Source: Aeromonas lusitana (lineage in GTDB: Bacteria; Pseudomonadota; Gammaproteobacteria; Enterobacterales; Aeromonadaceae). Taken from it: DNA of 64,000 bases. The notes below the pieces were generated by a model. That model saw nothing but the letters and a program-made list of their open reading frames with translations. It did no database searches and was not told the DNA's origin. The DNA lies in the NCBI RefSeq assembly GCF_002812985.1, contig NZ_PGCP01000036.1:124001-188000 (forward strand). Reading direction: 5' to 3'. The position numbers were made by a program, and so were the translations under genes. Below are positions 1-8,408 of the stretch, one piece after another. The first letter of the stretch is position 1. Each line of letters starts with the position of its first letter.

Positions 1-120
1 GACGATCAGCACGGGAATGACTTCCAGCAGCCAGGTCACGCGGTCATAGGGTTGCCAACCAGAGACGGCCAGCGCCAGCAGGGTGAGCAACAGCAGCAGG
101 ATTTTTTGATGCGATGTCAT
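1..120 (-). CDS. YjdF/DUF2238-like inner membrane protein (N-terminal fragment)
   Basis: Only the first 40 codons are in the window; the gene runs off the left edge. The reading starts MTSHQKILLLLLTLLALAVS, a hydrophobic first membrane segment, and continues with a W-x-P-x-D-R-x-T-W-x-L-E-V-x-P pattern that I associate with the DUF2238/YjdF family of small multi-pass inner membrane proteins. The function of that family is unknown to me. The family call rests on a short stretch and is moderately sure; that the segment is coding is likely, because it starts with ATG and stays open to the edge. Confidence 0.6.
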   Translation of the reverse strand, partial: MTSHQKILLLLLTLLALAVSGWQPYDRVTWLLEVIPVLIV

Positions 121-270
121 AGGGAGCCCGTGATGAAGGAGAAGTCTGACTTCATGGTGTAGCCCCGATTGACGCGAGATGTAAAGGGAGCAAACGAATT
201 CTCCCTCAATCTGCGCCCCGCTGTCACTGACCAGGGCTGAATGGCCGCCGGGCAGGGGATCCATAAAGAA

Positions 271-295
271 AAAGCGAGCCGGAGCTCGCTTTTTT
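271..295. terminator. Bidirectional intrinsic terminator after efp
   Basis: Stem AAAGCGAGC (271-279) pairs with GCTCGCTTT (284-292) around a CGGA loop. A run of Ts follows on the plus strand, and the minus strand has a T-rich tail just past the stem, so it can end the efp transcript 25-50 bases after its stop codon. Confidence 0.8.
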
Positions 296-319
296 CAACA
301 CTGGCGTGAAGCCGTCGGA

Positions 320-886
320 TCAGTTGACGCGACGCTTGAACTCGCCGGTGCGGGTGTCGATCTCGATCTTGTCGCCGATCTCTACGAAGGCGGCAACGGC
401 CAGCTCGTAGGTGGTGCCTTTCAGGCGAGCAGGCTTGGTCACTTTACCGGAGGTGTCGCCACGGGCGGCCGGCTCGGTGTACTCAACTTCGCGGACGATG
501 GTGGTTGGCAGCTCGACGGAGATGGCTTTCTCGTTGTAGAAAGTCACTTCGCAGATGTCTTCCATGCCGTCAACCATGTAGTTCAGCGCGTCACCCAGGT
601 TGTCTTTCTCGACGTCGTACTGGTTGTACTCGGTGTCCATGAAGACATACAGGGGGTCGGAGAAGTAGGAGTAGGTGCACTCTTTACGCTCCAGTTGAAC
701 GACTTCCAGCTTGTCGTCAGCCTTGAATACGGTCTCGGTGGCGCTGCCGTTCAGCAGGCCTTTCAGCTTCATCTTGACCACGGCGGAGTTACGGCCGGAT
801 TTGTTGAATTCGGCTTTCTGGACCACCATCGGCTCGGTACCGATCATGACGACGTTACCAGCGCGGATTTCCTGTGCGGTTTTCAT
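320..886 (-). CDS. efp: Translation elongation factor P
   Basis: 188 aa, the exact usual length of EF-P, which enters the ribosomal E site to relieve stalling at polyproline. The start [13 protein letters not shown] at 886 is chosen because the upstream codons in the open frame have no similarity to EF-P and AGGAA lies just ahead of this ATG. The N-terminal KOW-like domain carries the modification loop NKSGRNSA. The modified position is Arg32, not the lysine found in E. coli EF-P. In families with Arg32, that residue is rhamnosylated by EarP, and the earP gene lies immediately upstream on the same strand (44 bp gap). The two genes may be co-transcribed. Confidence 0.97.
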   Translation of the reverse strand: MKTAQEIRAGNVVMIGTEPMVVQKAEFNKSGRNSAVVKMKLKGLLNGSATETVFKADDKLEVVQLERKECTYSYFSDPLYVFMDTEYNQYDVEKDNLGDALNYMVDGMEDICEVTFYNEKAISVELPTTIVREVEYTEPAARGDTSGKVTKPARLKGTTYELAVAAFVEIGDKIEIDTRTGEFKRRVN

Positions 887-930
887 GTAAAAAATTCCTG
901 TTCGTATACGGGCAGATAAAAACTGCCAGA

Positions 931-2118
931 TTATATACGGCTTTCTAAAAATTTCACCAGCCGAGTGACGAGATCCCCATCGGCAAGCAACTTCTGTGAC
1001 CAATCTCGCGCATGTTGTTGCCAACAGGTAGCGTATTGCGGCCATTGTGCCCAGAGTTCGCGCACATCCTCCCCCTGATTGAGGGCATGGTTGAAGGCGC
1101 GCAGCCACTGTGCCGCATCGGCTGGCAACGCCGCCAGATAATGATCGAGGAAGTCGTCCAGCTTGGCGATATGGGCCTCATCGTCCTGGGGGTAGATGTG
1201 CCAGAGGAAGGGGCGGGCGGCCCACTGGGCCCGCACGAAGGAGTCCTCGCCCCGCACCAGATTGAGATCGCAGCTCCACAGCAGCCGATCGTACCCGGCC
1301 TGATCCGTCATCGGCAGCAGCTTGATGCAAAGATTACCCGCTTGCAGCAGATTCCCTGCCTGAGCTGTGGCTATGGCGTCTTCCAGCCCGGCGCCGGTGA
1401 GCACATCCTGAAGCGAGCGACCCAGGGGCAGCAGCAGGGTGACCGGGGTGACACTTTGGCACCAGCTCGCCACCAGACTCTGGAGGGCGGCGCTCTCATA
1501 GGTAAAGAGGCTTATCCTCAGCTCGTCATCCGCCTTGGGCGGCAACCCCAGACCGGCCCAGTAGGCATTTAGGCCAGCCTCGTCCTGCTGCCACAGCTCC
1601 CGCGCCGCGATAAGCCCCTGCTCGCACAGCAAGCCGCCGGTTTTGCCAGTGAAGCCAGGGAAGAAGAAGTATTTGTTGAGACTGGTATTGCCGACCCGCT
1701 GTGGCGAGGCGAGGCCGTGGCAATCCTCAACCCAGGCCTCGGCGGAGAGGTATTCCAGATTGATCCAGCAAGGGGGCGGGCTCTGCTCGGCCATGGCTTG
1801 CACGAAGGGGGCGGGCAGTTCGCAGGCGAACGCCTCTATGACGACCCGGGCTGGAACCGTATCGGGCGCAATGGCGCCCTGCCAGCGCTGAACATAGATG
1901 CTCTCGACCCACTGACCATCCAGTGCGGGATCCAGTCCCGAACAGATGCGGGCGAAGCTCGCCAGATCGTCCACCCAGAGCCGTACTTTACCGCAACCCT
2001 CCCGCTCCAGCTGACGGGCCAGCCGCCAGGTGACGCCTATGTCGCCGAAGTTGTCCACGACGCAGCAGAAGATATCCCAGTCAAACGGGGGCAGAGAAAG
2101 AGGCGCAGGGGTCGCCAT
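931..2118 (-). CDS. earP: EF-P arginine-32 rhamnosyltransferase EarP
   Basis: 395 aa (DUF2331 family). EarP transfers rhamnose from dTDP-rhamnose to Arg32 of EF-P. The start at 2118 ([11 protein letters not shown]) places the diagnostic [20 protein letters not shown] block near the N-terminus. Asp22 and Asp26 of this block match the catalytic D-x3-D pair of the Pseudomonas/Neisseria enzymes. The C-terminal nucleotide-sugar site is visible as [20 protein letters not shown]. The longer open frame adds 19 residues unlike the family. The downstream neighbour is its substrate gene efp, which has the required Arg32. No rmlABCD genes for dTDP-rhamnose synthesis lie in the window. Confidence 0.95.
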   Translation of the reverse strand: MATPAPLSLPPFDWDIFCCVVDNFGDIGVTWRLARQLEREGCGKVRLWVDDLASFARICSGLDPALDGQWVESIYVQRWQGAIAPDTVPARVVIEAFACELPAPFVQAMAEQSPPPCWINLEYLSAEAWVEDCHGLASPQRVGNTSLNKYFFFPGFTGKTGGLLCEQGLIAARELWQQDEAGLNAYWAGLGLPPKADDELRISLFTYESAALQSLVASWCQSVTPVTLLLPLGRSLQDVLTGAGLEDAIATAQAGNLLQAGNLCIKLLPMTDQAGYDRLLWSCDLNLVRGEDSFVRAQWAARPFLWHIYPQDDEAHIAKLDDFLDHYLAALPADAAQWLRAFNHALNQGEDVRELWAQWPQYATCWQQHARDWSQKLLADGDLVTRLVKFLESRI

Positions 2119-2145
2119 GGGTGGGCACCTATATGAAAAAGAGAT

Positions 2146-2179
2146 AAAAAAAAACCGGTGGGCAGGGTAGCACACCGGT
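2146..2179 (-). terminator. Intrinsic terminator of guaC
   Basis: Read on the minus strand, ACCGGTG and CACCGGT form a 7-bp stem with a 12-nt loop, followed by a run of about nine Ts (the A-run at 2146-2154). It lies 48 bp past the guaC stop codon and just ahead of earP, which separates guaC from the earP-efp pair. Confidence 0.85.
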
Positions 2180-2226
2180 GATTCGGCTTCTAATGATTGG
2201 CCCCCTGTCTGGAGGCGCGTCTGGCG

Positions 2227-3270
2227 TTATTCCTTGCCGTAGACGTTATTTTCCTGCTCGCGTACCCGGATAAAGGTGGTGCGCTTGGTCAGTTCCTTGA
2301 GCTGGCTCGCGCCCACATAGGTGCAGGTGGAACGTACGCCGCCGAGGATGTCGCGAACGGTATTTTCCACCGGGCCGCGATAGGGCAGCAACACGGTTTT
2401 ACCCTCGGAGGCGCGGTAGTCGGCGACGCCACCTGAGTGCTTGTCCATGGCGCTGGACGAGCTCATGCCGTAGAACTTCATGAAAGGGGAACCATCGACT
2501 TCCACCAGTTCGCCGCCGCACTCCTCGTGGGCCGCCAGCATGCCCCCCAGCATCACGAAGTCGGCGCCGCCGCCGAAGGCTTTCGCCACATCACCCGGGC
2601 AGGTACAGCCGCCGTCACCGACGATCTGGCCGCCCAGGCCATGGGCCGCATCGGCGCACTCTATGATGGCGGAGAGCTGGGGGTAGCCGACCCCGGTCTT
2701 GACCCGGGTGGTGCAGACAGATCCCGGGCCTATACCGACCTTGACGATGTCGGCGCCGGAGAGGATCAGCTCCTCCACCATCTCGCCGGTGACCACGTTG
2801 CCCGCCAGGATGACATGGTTCGGGCAGGCTTCGCGAATTTTGCGCAGGAACTCGACGAAGTGCTGGGAGTAGCCGTTGGCCACATCCACGCAGATGAAGC
2901 GAAGGGCACTGGACATGGCCAGGATCTGGCGAGTCTTGGTGAAGTCCTCTTCGGAGGTACCAGTCGATACCATTACGTGGCCGAGCAGGGCCGGGTCGGT
3001 TTCGTTCACGAAGGTTTGCCACTGCGCGAGGCTGTAGTGCTTGTGCACCGCCGTCATCATCTCGAAGCCGGCCAGGGTCCTGGCCATGGCGAAGCTGCCG
3101 ACCGTGTCCATGTTGGCGGCGATGACGGGTACACCCTGCCATTGGGTCTGGGTGTGCTTGAAGGTGAATTGACGGGTCAGGCTGACTTGGGAACGGCTCT
3201 TGAGAGTAGAGCGCTTGGGGCGGAACAGGACATCCTTGAAACCCAGCTTCAAGTCTTCTTCGATACGCAT
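2227..3270 (-). CDS. guaC: GMP reductase
   Basis: 347 aa, the same length as E. coli GuaC. NADPH-dependent GMP reductase converts GMP to IMP plus ammonia in purine salvage. It has an IMPDH-like TIM barrel. The catalytic cysteine sits at residue 186 within [12 protein letters not shown], and the [20 protein letters not shown] phosphate-binding stretch follows. It lacks the CBS domains of IMP dehydrogenase. The start at 3270 ([11 protein letters not shown]) is preceded by AAAGGAATTATCA, a good ribosome site. A hairpin-T-run lies 65-97 bp upstream of the ATG (see the leader entry), so attenuation is possible. Confidence 0.97.
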   Translation of the reverse strand: MRIEEDLKLGFKDVLFRPKRSTLKSRSQVSLTRQFTFKHTQTQWQGVPVIAANMDTVGSFAMARTLAGFEMMTAVHKHYSLAQWQTFVNETDPALLGHVMVSTGTSEEDFTKTRQILAMSSALRFICVDVANGYSQHFVEFLRKIREACPNHVILAGNVVTGEMVEELILSGADIVKVGIGPGSVCTTRVKTGVGYPQLSAIIECADAAHGLGGQIVGDGGCTCPGDVAKAFGGGADFVMLGGMLAAHEECGGELVEVDGSPFMKFYGMSSSSAMDKHSGGVADYRASEGKTVLLPYRGPVENTVRDILGGVRSTCTYVGASQLKELTKRTTFIRVREQENNVYGKE

Positions 3271-3667
3271 TGATAATTCCTTTTTGAGCCTTGTCTGATG
3301 CAGCACTTTGCAGTGGCAAATTGTCGGCAGGCACAAAAAAACCGCAGGTTTTCAAGGCCTCCGGTTTACAACAGTCTAGGGAAAAATCCCTCAATAACAA
3401 GACTGATAATTCACGCATCCTTGTGGTAGCCTTTGGCGTCACAACCCGCGTTTGATAAGCGGGGTCATCCAGCACCACCTCGCTACGCTTATCCCTTGTT
3501 TCCTGCCAAGCAAATTCCTCGTCAAGCCCTGTCGTGCCGCACGCTGACACCGTGCCTGTTGACCGCTCTCGGCCTCTTACGCGGACTCTGCCAGTTGACA
3601 GTCGCCTTCGGGCTGACCACTCTGGCAGGGTGGGCCAGCGTCGGCCCGTCTCGATGAGGAAGATATT
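3271..3667. other. Gene-free region with a structured guaC leader
   Basis: 397 bp between divergent guaC and the 3668 gene, with no convincing coding sequence. On the minus strand it holds, in order: a CCCGC/GCGGG hairpin and a TTGTG/CACAA hairpin (about 3424-3465), a two-tier stem (CAGTCT/AGACTG at 3372-3405 enclosing GGGA/TCCC), and an intrinsic terminator at 3335-3367. I could not match it to a riboswitch class I know. On the plus strand, the start region of the 3668 gene has GAGGAAG as its ribosome site. Confidence 0.5.
3335..3367 (-). terminator. Terminator-like hairpin upstream of guaC
   Basis: On the minus strand AAACCG(GAGG) pairs with (CCT)GCGGTTT and is followed by seven Ts. It lies 65 bp before the guaC start codon, and no minus-strand gene lies upstream, so it either ends a small RNA or acts as an attenuator in the guaC leader. 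Confidence 0.6.
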
Positions 3668-4183
3668 GTGCCCAGAATCTATAAAGCCTGCTGGCTGCTA
3701 CTGACCAGCCTCTGCCTCTCTCCGGGCGCCTGGGCCGCCCCGACCGTTTATGGCTGGATTGAGAAGGGATTGATCATGCCGGATGCCACCTCGGCGAAGC
3801 GGGTGGCGGTGAAGATGAAGCTGGATACCGGCGCCCTGACCTCTTCCATGGATGCTCGCTCCTTGCAGCACTTCAAGCGCGATGGCAAGCCCTGGGTACG
3901 CTTCACCCTGGCACTGACCGATGCCAACACGGACAAAGAAGTGCGCCAGACCCTGGAGCGGCCGGTTGAGCGCACGGTGACGGTGCGCGGTGCCGGCGGC
4001 ATGGAGGAGAGACCGACTGTGACCATGTCCATCTGTCTCGGTGACAAGGTCTACAAGGAGTGGTTCACCCTGCGGGATCGCAGCGACATGAACTATCCCG
4101 TGCTGTTGGGGCGCCGCCTCCTGGCCGAACTGGGGCCGGTGGATTCGGGGCGCACCTTCACGGTACAACCCAGCTGCGACTAG
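3668..4183 (+). CDS. Secreted retropepsin-like protein (RimK/LysX-associated 'ATP-dependent zinc protease' family)
   Basis: 171 aa. The start is GTG at 3668 with GAGGAAG 5 bases upstream. An N-terminal signal peptide ends near residue 24 (PGAWA-AP). The body carries K-x-K-L-D-T-G-A-L-T-S-S, the aspartyl (DTG) active-site block of the PF05618 family, and a downstream hydrophobic PVLLGRRLL block that corresponds to the second retropepsin element. Members are annotated as ATP-dependent zinc proteases, but a retropepsin fold with one DTG per chain is what the sequence shows. The signal peptide suggests a periplasmic role. Substrate unknown. It is a single-gene unit ended by the terminator at 4219. 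Confidence 0.8.
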   Translation: MPRIYKACWLLLTSLCLSPGAWAAPTVYGWIEKGLIMPDATSAKRVAVKMKLDTGALTSSMDARSLQHFKRDGKPWVRFTLALTDANTDKEVRQTLERPVERTVTVRGAGGMEERPTVTMSICLGDKVYKEWFTLRDRSDMNYPVLLGRRLLAELGPVDSGRTFTVQPSCD

Positions 4184-4218
4184 CGGCTTGCCGGCAGCCA
4201 ATTCGTATCTCGTTTATA

Positions 4219-4243
4219 AAAACGGCCCCTAAAGGGCCGTTTT
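4219..4243. terminator. Bidirectional terminator between convergent genes
   Basis: A perfect 10-bp inverted repeat AAAACGGCCC / GGGCCGTTTT with a 5-nt loop lies between the convergent 3668 gene and the sensor kinase gene. Its own A and T tracts serve both strands. Confidence 0.85.
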
Positions 4244-4247
4244 GCAT

Positions 4248-5705
4248 TCAGGGGTGGGCAGGCGGCGCTTCCGCCTGATGGGGAATAGGCAGCCAGATGC
4301 TGACCTCCAAGCCGCCATGAGGTTGGTTGTGGACATCCAGATCCGCGCTGTGCAGCTCGGCGATGCGCCGGACTATGGCCATGCCGAGGCCGACCCCGTC
4401 CCCCTGCTGGGGATTGACCCGATAGAAGCGCTCGCACAGGCGCGACAGCGCCGCGGTGGGAATGCCGGGGCCGCTGTCGCGTACATCCACCCTGACCCGG
4501 TTGCCTTCTGCCGCGATCACCACTGCAATCTCGCCGCCGGTGGGGGTATAGCGCAGGGCGTTGTCGATGAGGTTGCCAAACATCAGATCCATCAAGATGG
4601 CCTGGCCCATCACCTGCAAGTGCTCATCCCCTTCCAGTGACAGCTGCTGCCCCTTCTTCAGGGCGAGCGGCGCCAGGGTGGCCAGGGTCCCTTGCAGCAA
4701 CTGGCTCAGATCCAGCCGGATAAGCTCGGGGGCCTGCTGGTTGTCGATGCGGGCCTGGGTCAACAGCTGGCGGATCAGGCGATCGCTGCGATCGAGGGCC
4801 AGCAGCATCTTGTGCAGCGCCTGCTCGCGACTGGCGTCATCCTCGGCCGCCATCAGGTTCTCGCTGTGGATGCGCAGCACCGCCAGCGGGGTGCGCAGCT
4901 CGTGAGCCGCCTCGTTGGTGAACTGCTTCTCCCGCTCTATGGTGTCCGCCAGGGTGTGCATCAGGCGGTTGATCTCGTTGACGATGGGGGTCAGCTCCTC
5001 GGCCTTGAGGGTCAAGGTCAGGGGCTTCAAGTTGGCGGGGTGGCGTTCACTGATGGCCTGAGCCACCTGGCGCAAGGGGGAGAGGCCCGTCGAGACCAGC
5101 CACCAGAGCAGTCCGAGCAGGAAGGGCAGGGTGATGAACAGCGGCAACATGGTGAGGGTGGCCATGGTGCTGGCCAGCTCACCGCGCTCGTCGTCCCGCT
5201 CTGCGACGATGAGCCAGGTGTGCTCCTCCTCGTTGTAGAGGGTGAAGGTGCGCCACTCGTGGTGATCCTTTGTCTCGCTGTTGAAGCCGCGCTCCAGGGT
5301 GGTCAGCGGCTGGCGCGGCGCGCTCGGGGAGCGCAACAGGATGGCGCCCTGCTCATCGAGCAGCTGAAAGTAGAGGTTTCGCTCGAACTCATGGCCATAG
5401 GGGGTGAACTCACGATCCCGTCCCAGCAGGTTGAGGCTGGTGTCCTTCTGGAACTGCTCAGGGGCATTTTGCTCCCACTCCTGATAGATGGCTCCCCCTT
5501 GGGGCAGGCGCTCGTGTTGCGCCATGTAACCCTTGAGCAGCTGGTTGGTGATGCGGGCCGACTGGGCGAGGCGGGCATCGAACAGCTCCTCCATCTCATG
5601 GTTCGCCTCCAGATAACCGATGAGGCCGCTGACCGCCAGGCTGACGCTGACCAGGGCCAAAATGCCGGCGAGCAGGAAGCGACGTATGGAGCGAACACGG
5701 CTCAT
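4248..5705 (-). CDS. Two-component sensor histidine kinase, QseC/PmrB-like
   Basis: 485 aa. A first membrane segment (about 9-31), a periplasmic sensor (about 32-183) and a second membrane segment (about 184-205) lead to a HAMP linker. The dimerisation/phosphoacceptor helix contains FTNEAAHELRTPLAVLRIHS with His268, and the ATPase domain has NLIDNALRYTP (N box, about 378), DSGPGI (about 410) and GVGLGMAI (about 437). The layout matches OmpR-partnered kinases such as QseC and PmrB. It overlaps the response regulator gene by 4 bp (ATGA), so the pair is translationally coupled. The periplasmic ligand cannot be read from the sequence. Confidence 0.9.
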   Translation of the reverse strand: MSRVRSIRRFLLAGILALVSVSLAVSGLIGYLEANHEMEELFDARLAQSARITNQLLKGYMAQHERLPQGGAIYQEWEQNAPEQFQKDTSLNLLGRDREFTPYGHEFERNLYFQLLDEQGAILLRSPSAPRQPLTTLERGFNSETKDHHEWRTFTLYNEEEHTWLIVAERDDERGELASTMATLTMLPLFITLPFLLGLLWWLVSTGLSPLRQVAQAISERHPANLKPLTLTLKAEELTPIVNEINRLMHTLADTIEREKQFTNEAAHELRTPLAVLRIHSENLMAAEDDASREQALHKMLLALDRSDRLIRQLLTQARIDNQQAPELIRLDLSQLLQGTLATLAPLALKKGQQLSLEGDEHLQVMGQAILMDLMFGNLIDNALRYTPTGGEIAVVIAAEGNRVRVDVRDSGPGIPTAALSRLCERFYRVNPQQGDGVGLGMAIVRRIAELHSADLDVHNQPHGGLEVSIWLPIPHQAEAPPAHP

Positions 5706-6394
5706 GAACGGGGGACTCCCACGGTCGCCGGGTTATCCAGCTGGGGCACTATGTAACCGACCCCGCGGATGTTGCGAATGAGCTCGGAGTAGAACTTCTT
5801 GCGCAGGTGATGGATGTGGACCTCCACCGCGTTGCTCTCGGCCCCTTCATCCCAGCCGTAGAGGCTCTGTTGCAACTGCTCCTTGCTCAGCACCCGGCCA
5901 CATTGGCTCACCAGCTCCAGCAGCAGCTTGTATTCGTGGGGGGTGAGCTTGATGAGTTCCCCCTGGTAGCTGACCTGCTGGGCGTCCGGGTGGATCAGAA
6001 TGTCGCCGTACACCAGGCTGGCCTGGGCCTGCCCCTTGCTGCGTCGCACCAGGGCGCGCAGGCGGGCGTTGAGCTCCTGCAGGGCGAAGGGTTTGACCAT
6101 GTAGTCATCGGATCCCGCATCCAGCCCGACCACCCGATCGTCCAGCGCATCGCGGGCGGTGAGGATCAGCACGGGCAGCTGATGTCCCTCCCGGCGCAGC
6201 TTGCGCAGCAGACTGATGCCATCTATATCCGGCAGGTTGAGATCCAGGATCATGGCTGCGAACTCGTCGCTCTTGAGGGCGGCGAGCGTCGGCAGGCCTA
6301 GTTGCAACCAGTCTACCGTGTAGCCACTGCGGCGAAGGGCATCTTGCATGCCATCCCCCAGCATAACGTCGTCCTCTACCAGCAGGATCCGCAT
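5702..6394 (-). CDS. OmpR-family response regulator, QseB/PmrA-like
   Basis: 230 aa; start MRILLVEDD at 6394. The receiver domain (1-115) has acidic residues at 8-9, phosphoacceptor Asp51 in ILDLNLPDIDG, Thr79 and Lys101 in VKPF. The C-terminal winged helix ends RKKFYSELIRNIRGVGYIVP, typical of the QseB/PmrA branch. It is first in the operon with the kinase gene. Which of QseB, PmrA or another paralogue it is cannot be settled without a phylogeny, so no symbol is given. Confidence 0.9.
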   Translation of the reverse strand: MRILLVEDDVMLGDGMQDALRRSGYTVDWLQLGLPTLAALKSDEFAAMILDLNLPDIDGISLLRKLRREGHQLPVLILTARDALDDRVVGLDAGSDDYMVKPFALQELNARLRALVRRSKGQAQASLVYGDILIHPDAQQVSYQGELIKLTPHEYKLLLELVSQCGRVLSKEQLQQSLYGWDEGAESNAVEVHIHHLRKKFYSELIRNIRGVGYIVPQLDNPATVGVPRS

Positions 6395-6420
6395 GTTTGC
6401 TTTTCTCCATCCATCCAAAT

Positions 6421-6443
6421 GGCCGCCACCAAGGCCGGCGGCC
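6421..6443. repeat. GC-rich inverted repeat
   Basis: GGCCGCC (6421-6427) pairs with GGCGGCC (6437-6443). It lies between the SDR gene and the downstream regulator gene. No T-run follows on either strand, so it is not a standard terminator; it may limit readthrough or stabilise the 3' end. Confidence 0.45.
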
Positions 6444-6479
6444 TCAGTTTACATCATAGGGGGCGGCAGGTGGATACCA

Positions 6480-7298
6480 TCACTCGGCGCCGTGCTCGGC
6501 ACCCTTTGTCAATCCATGGCGGGCATAACGTTCGATGACGGTTCGCTGGCGAGCCAGCCAGCGGTCAACCAGCCAGGGGCAAAGGGCGTTGAGGCGCACC
6601 ATCATGGCCTGTGGCCAGCCGAGCCAGCGGCGGCGAGTCTCGTTGCACAGGGTGATGACGGCGTATTCAGCCACCTCGAACGGGCTGTCGATGGGGGTAC
6701 CGAGGGCCACGTTCATGGCGTAGGCGGCCTCGGAATCGAGCTGGGTGCGGGTGGTGCGCGGGGCGAAGTGGATGACCCGAATGCCGGAGTCTGCCAGCTC
6801 GCGGCCCAAAGCCTCGCTAAAGCCGTGCAGGGCAAATTTGCTGGCACAGTAGACGCTGTAACCGGCATGGCCGACGGCCCCCAGATTGGCCCCCACATTC
6901 ATGATGACGGCGGGCTTGCGCAGCCTGGGCAAGAGGGCACGGGTGAGCTGGATCGGGGCCTCGACGTTGAGGCGCAGTTGGCGCTCGACCTGCTCCGCGC
7001 TCTGATCCTCCAGCCAGGCGAACTGAGTGGTGGCGGCGTTGTTGATCAAGACGTCCAGCCCCTCGTCGAGAGCCGGGTGTTGCAGCAGGCGTGCGCGATC
7101 GGCCGCCGAGCAGAGATCGGCGATGGCTATCTGGTGGCGTTCTGGGTAGGAGAGCTCCCGCCGCAGCCGCTCGAGGGCCGCGCCCTTGCGCCCCTGCAGC
7201 AGCAGGTGGGCCCCTTGCGCCGCCAGCTCCTGGGCCAATGCTTCGCCTATCCCGCCGCTGGCGCCGGTGAGCAGCACGAGTCTTCCTTGCAGTTTCAT
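6480..7298 (-). CDS. Short-chain dehydrogenase/reductase
   Basis: 272 aa. Classical SDR: cofactor motif TGASGGIG at about residue 11, NNAA motif, and catalytic YSVYCASKFA (Tyr-x3-Lys). The start at 7298 (MKLQGRLVLL) puts the Rossmann strand at the N-terminus; the 39 extra residues of the longer open frame are not SDR-like. The C-terminal tail is positively charged and partly hydrophobic, as in SDRs that act on lipid or aldehyde substrates, but the substrate is unknown. It reads toward the response regulator gene on the same strand with about 85 bp between them. Confidence 0.88.
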   Translation of the reverse strand: MKLQGRLVLLTGASGGIGEALAQELAAQGAHLLLQGRKGAALERLRRELSYPERHQIAIADLCSAADRARLLQHPALDEGLDVLINNAATTQFAWLEDQSAEQVERQLRLNVEAPIQLTRALLPRLRKPAVIMNVGANLGAVGHAGYSVYCASKFALHGFSEALGRELADSGIRVIHFAPRTTRTQLDSEAAYAMNVALGTPIDSPFEVAEYAVITLCNETRRRWLGWPQAMMVRLNALCPWLVDRWLARQRTVIERYARHGLTKGAEHGAE

Positions 7299-7541
7299 GG
7301 TGAGGTGTCCATCGATGAAGGCACAAGCCGAGATAAGGGGCTGCCCGGGAGTCTTAAGAGAGCCGATGTCGGCGCCTGTTACCGGCAAGGATAGGGGGGA
7401 AGGCTTAAGGAACACTTAAGAGCTTGATAATGGAGCCATCCTCTGCGCGGGAAGGGAGGCCAAACGGGTAAAATGACTTGTCAGGTCTGGTCCGGGCAGG
7501 CACCCTGCCGGGGTCGAGATCCCCCATAGCGAGAACCCCAG

Positions 7542-8183
7542 ATGCCGTCCTCTCCCTCCTGCCCGCTCTGCGACCATACCCAGAGCTACCCGCTCCCCGT
7601 TGCCGGCAAGGATTACCATCGCTGCCTCGGCTGCGAGCTGGTCTGGCTGGATCCTGCCTGCCACCTGGCCCCGGCGGCGGAGAAGGCGGTCTATGACGAT
7701 CACGACAACCGGGTGGACGATCCCGGCTACCGTCGCTTCCTGATGCGCGCCTTCGGGGAGGTACTGTCCCGGCTGCCGCCGCCGGCTAGCGGCCTGGACT
7801 TTGGCTGCGGCCCAGGACCAGCCCTCATCGCCATGGGGTGTGAGGCGGGTTATCAGATGGCGGGTTATGACAAGTTCTATGCCGACGAGCCTGAGTTGTT
7901 GACGAGAAAGTATGATTTCATCACCAGCACAGAGGTGATCGAGCACATTGCCGATCCCAAGGGGGTCCTGAACCGGCTCTGGGACTGCCTGAAACCCGGT
8001 GGCCTGCTGGTGCTGCAGACCCAGCGGGTGCTGGGGGACGAGCGCTTTATCACCTGGCGCTACCGCCACGACCCAACCCATATCACCTTCTTCGCCGAGG
8101 CCTCGTTCCGCACTCTGGCAGCCCGCTGGCGGGCCGGGGTCAAATTCCCCCATCAGGATGTGGTGATCTTCACCAAACCCTGA
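7542..8183 (+). CDS. Class I SAM-dependent methyltransferase with N-terminal zinc ribbon
   Basis: 213 aa. Residues 7-35 contain two C-x2-C pairs (CPLC and CLGC), a small zinc ribbon. The SAM-binding motif I is GLDFGCGPGPALIAM, followed by an acidic motif II stretch and ITSTEVIEHIADP, the usual post-motif region of Methyltransf_11/23 proteins; KPGGLLVLQTQ is the motif III area. The target is not identifiable. The stop codon lies inside the left end of the palindromic element at 8180-8342. Confidence 0.85.
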   Translation: MPSSPSCPLCDHTQSYPLPVAGKDYHRCLGCELVWLDPACHLAPAAEKAVYDDHDNRVDDPGYRRFLMRAFGEVLSRLPPPASGLDFGCGPGPALIAMGCEAGYQMAGYDKFYADEPELLTRKYDFITSTEVIEHIADPKGVLNRLWDCLKPGGLLVLQTQRVLGDERFITWRYRHDPTHITFFAEASFRTLAARWRAGVKFPHQDVVIFTKP

Positions 8184-8342
8184 GAACCTGCCCATGCTCT
8201 TACTGCGAGGTCGTGATCAAGGTTCATGTGCTGCTCGCTTATGTGGAACCAGGTGGCTCATGTATTCATATACACTCTGGTTCCTGCGCTGCTCTTTACC
8301 TTGCTGACGACCTCTCGTCACAGATCGTGAACAGGTTCTGAG
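8180..8342. repeat. Nested 163-bp palindrome, candidate MITE or structured RNA
   Basis: Five nested inverted pairs share one axis: 8183-8190/8332-8339 (AGAACCTG/CAGGTTCT), 8207-8214/8307-8314 (GAGGTCGT/ACGACCTC), 8218-8223/8298-8303 (CAAGGT/ACCTTG), 8245-8252/8277-8284 (GGAACCAG/CTGGTTCC) and 8261-8265/8270-8274 (TGTAT/ATACA). The pentamer CTGAG occurs in direct orientation at both ends (8180-8184 and 8338-8342), as a target-site duplication would. No protein is encoded. The left end contains the stop codon of the methyltransferase gene. A structured non-coding RNA is the alternative. Confidence 0.6.
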
Positions 8343-8408
8343 ATGGCCGTTTCCATTTGTCGCCGAGTTGGGCATGCTGATGACCTGCTACCAAGGAGCG
8401 GTATTCCC

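Noticed and set aside
3271-3480. c-di-GMP (GEMM) or purine riboswitch in the guaC leader
   Set aside because: GACGCCAAAGGCTACC only loosely recalls the GEMM core; the tetraloop, receptor and other conserved blocks are absent, and the purine junction sequences are not there.
2615-3550. Long open frame (311 codons) on the minus strand over the guaC start region, with a leader-peptide-like beginning
   Set aside because: It is out of frame with guaC, has an Arg/Pro/His-rich composition typical of shadow frames, and its internal ATG has no properly spaced ribosome site.
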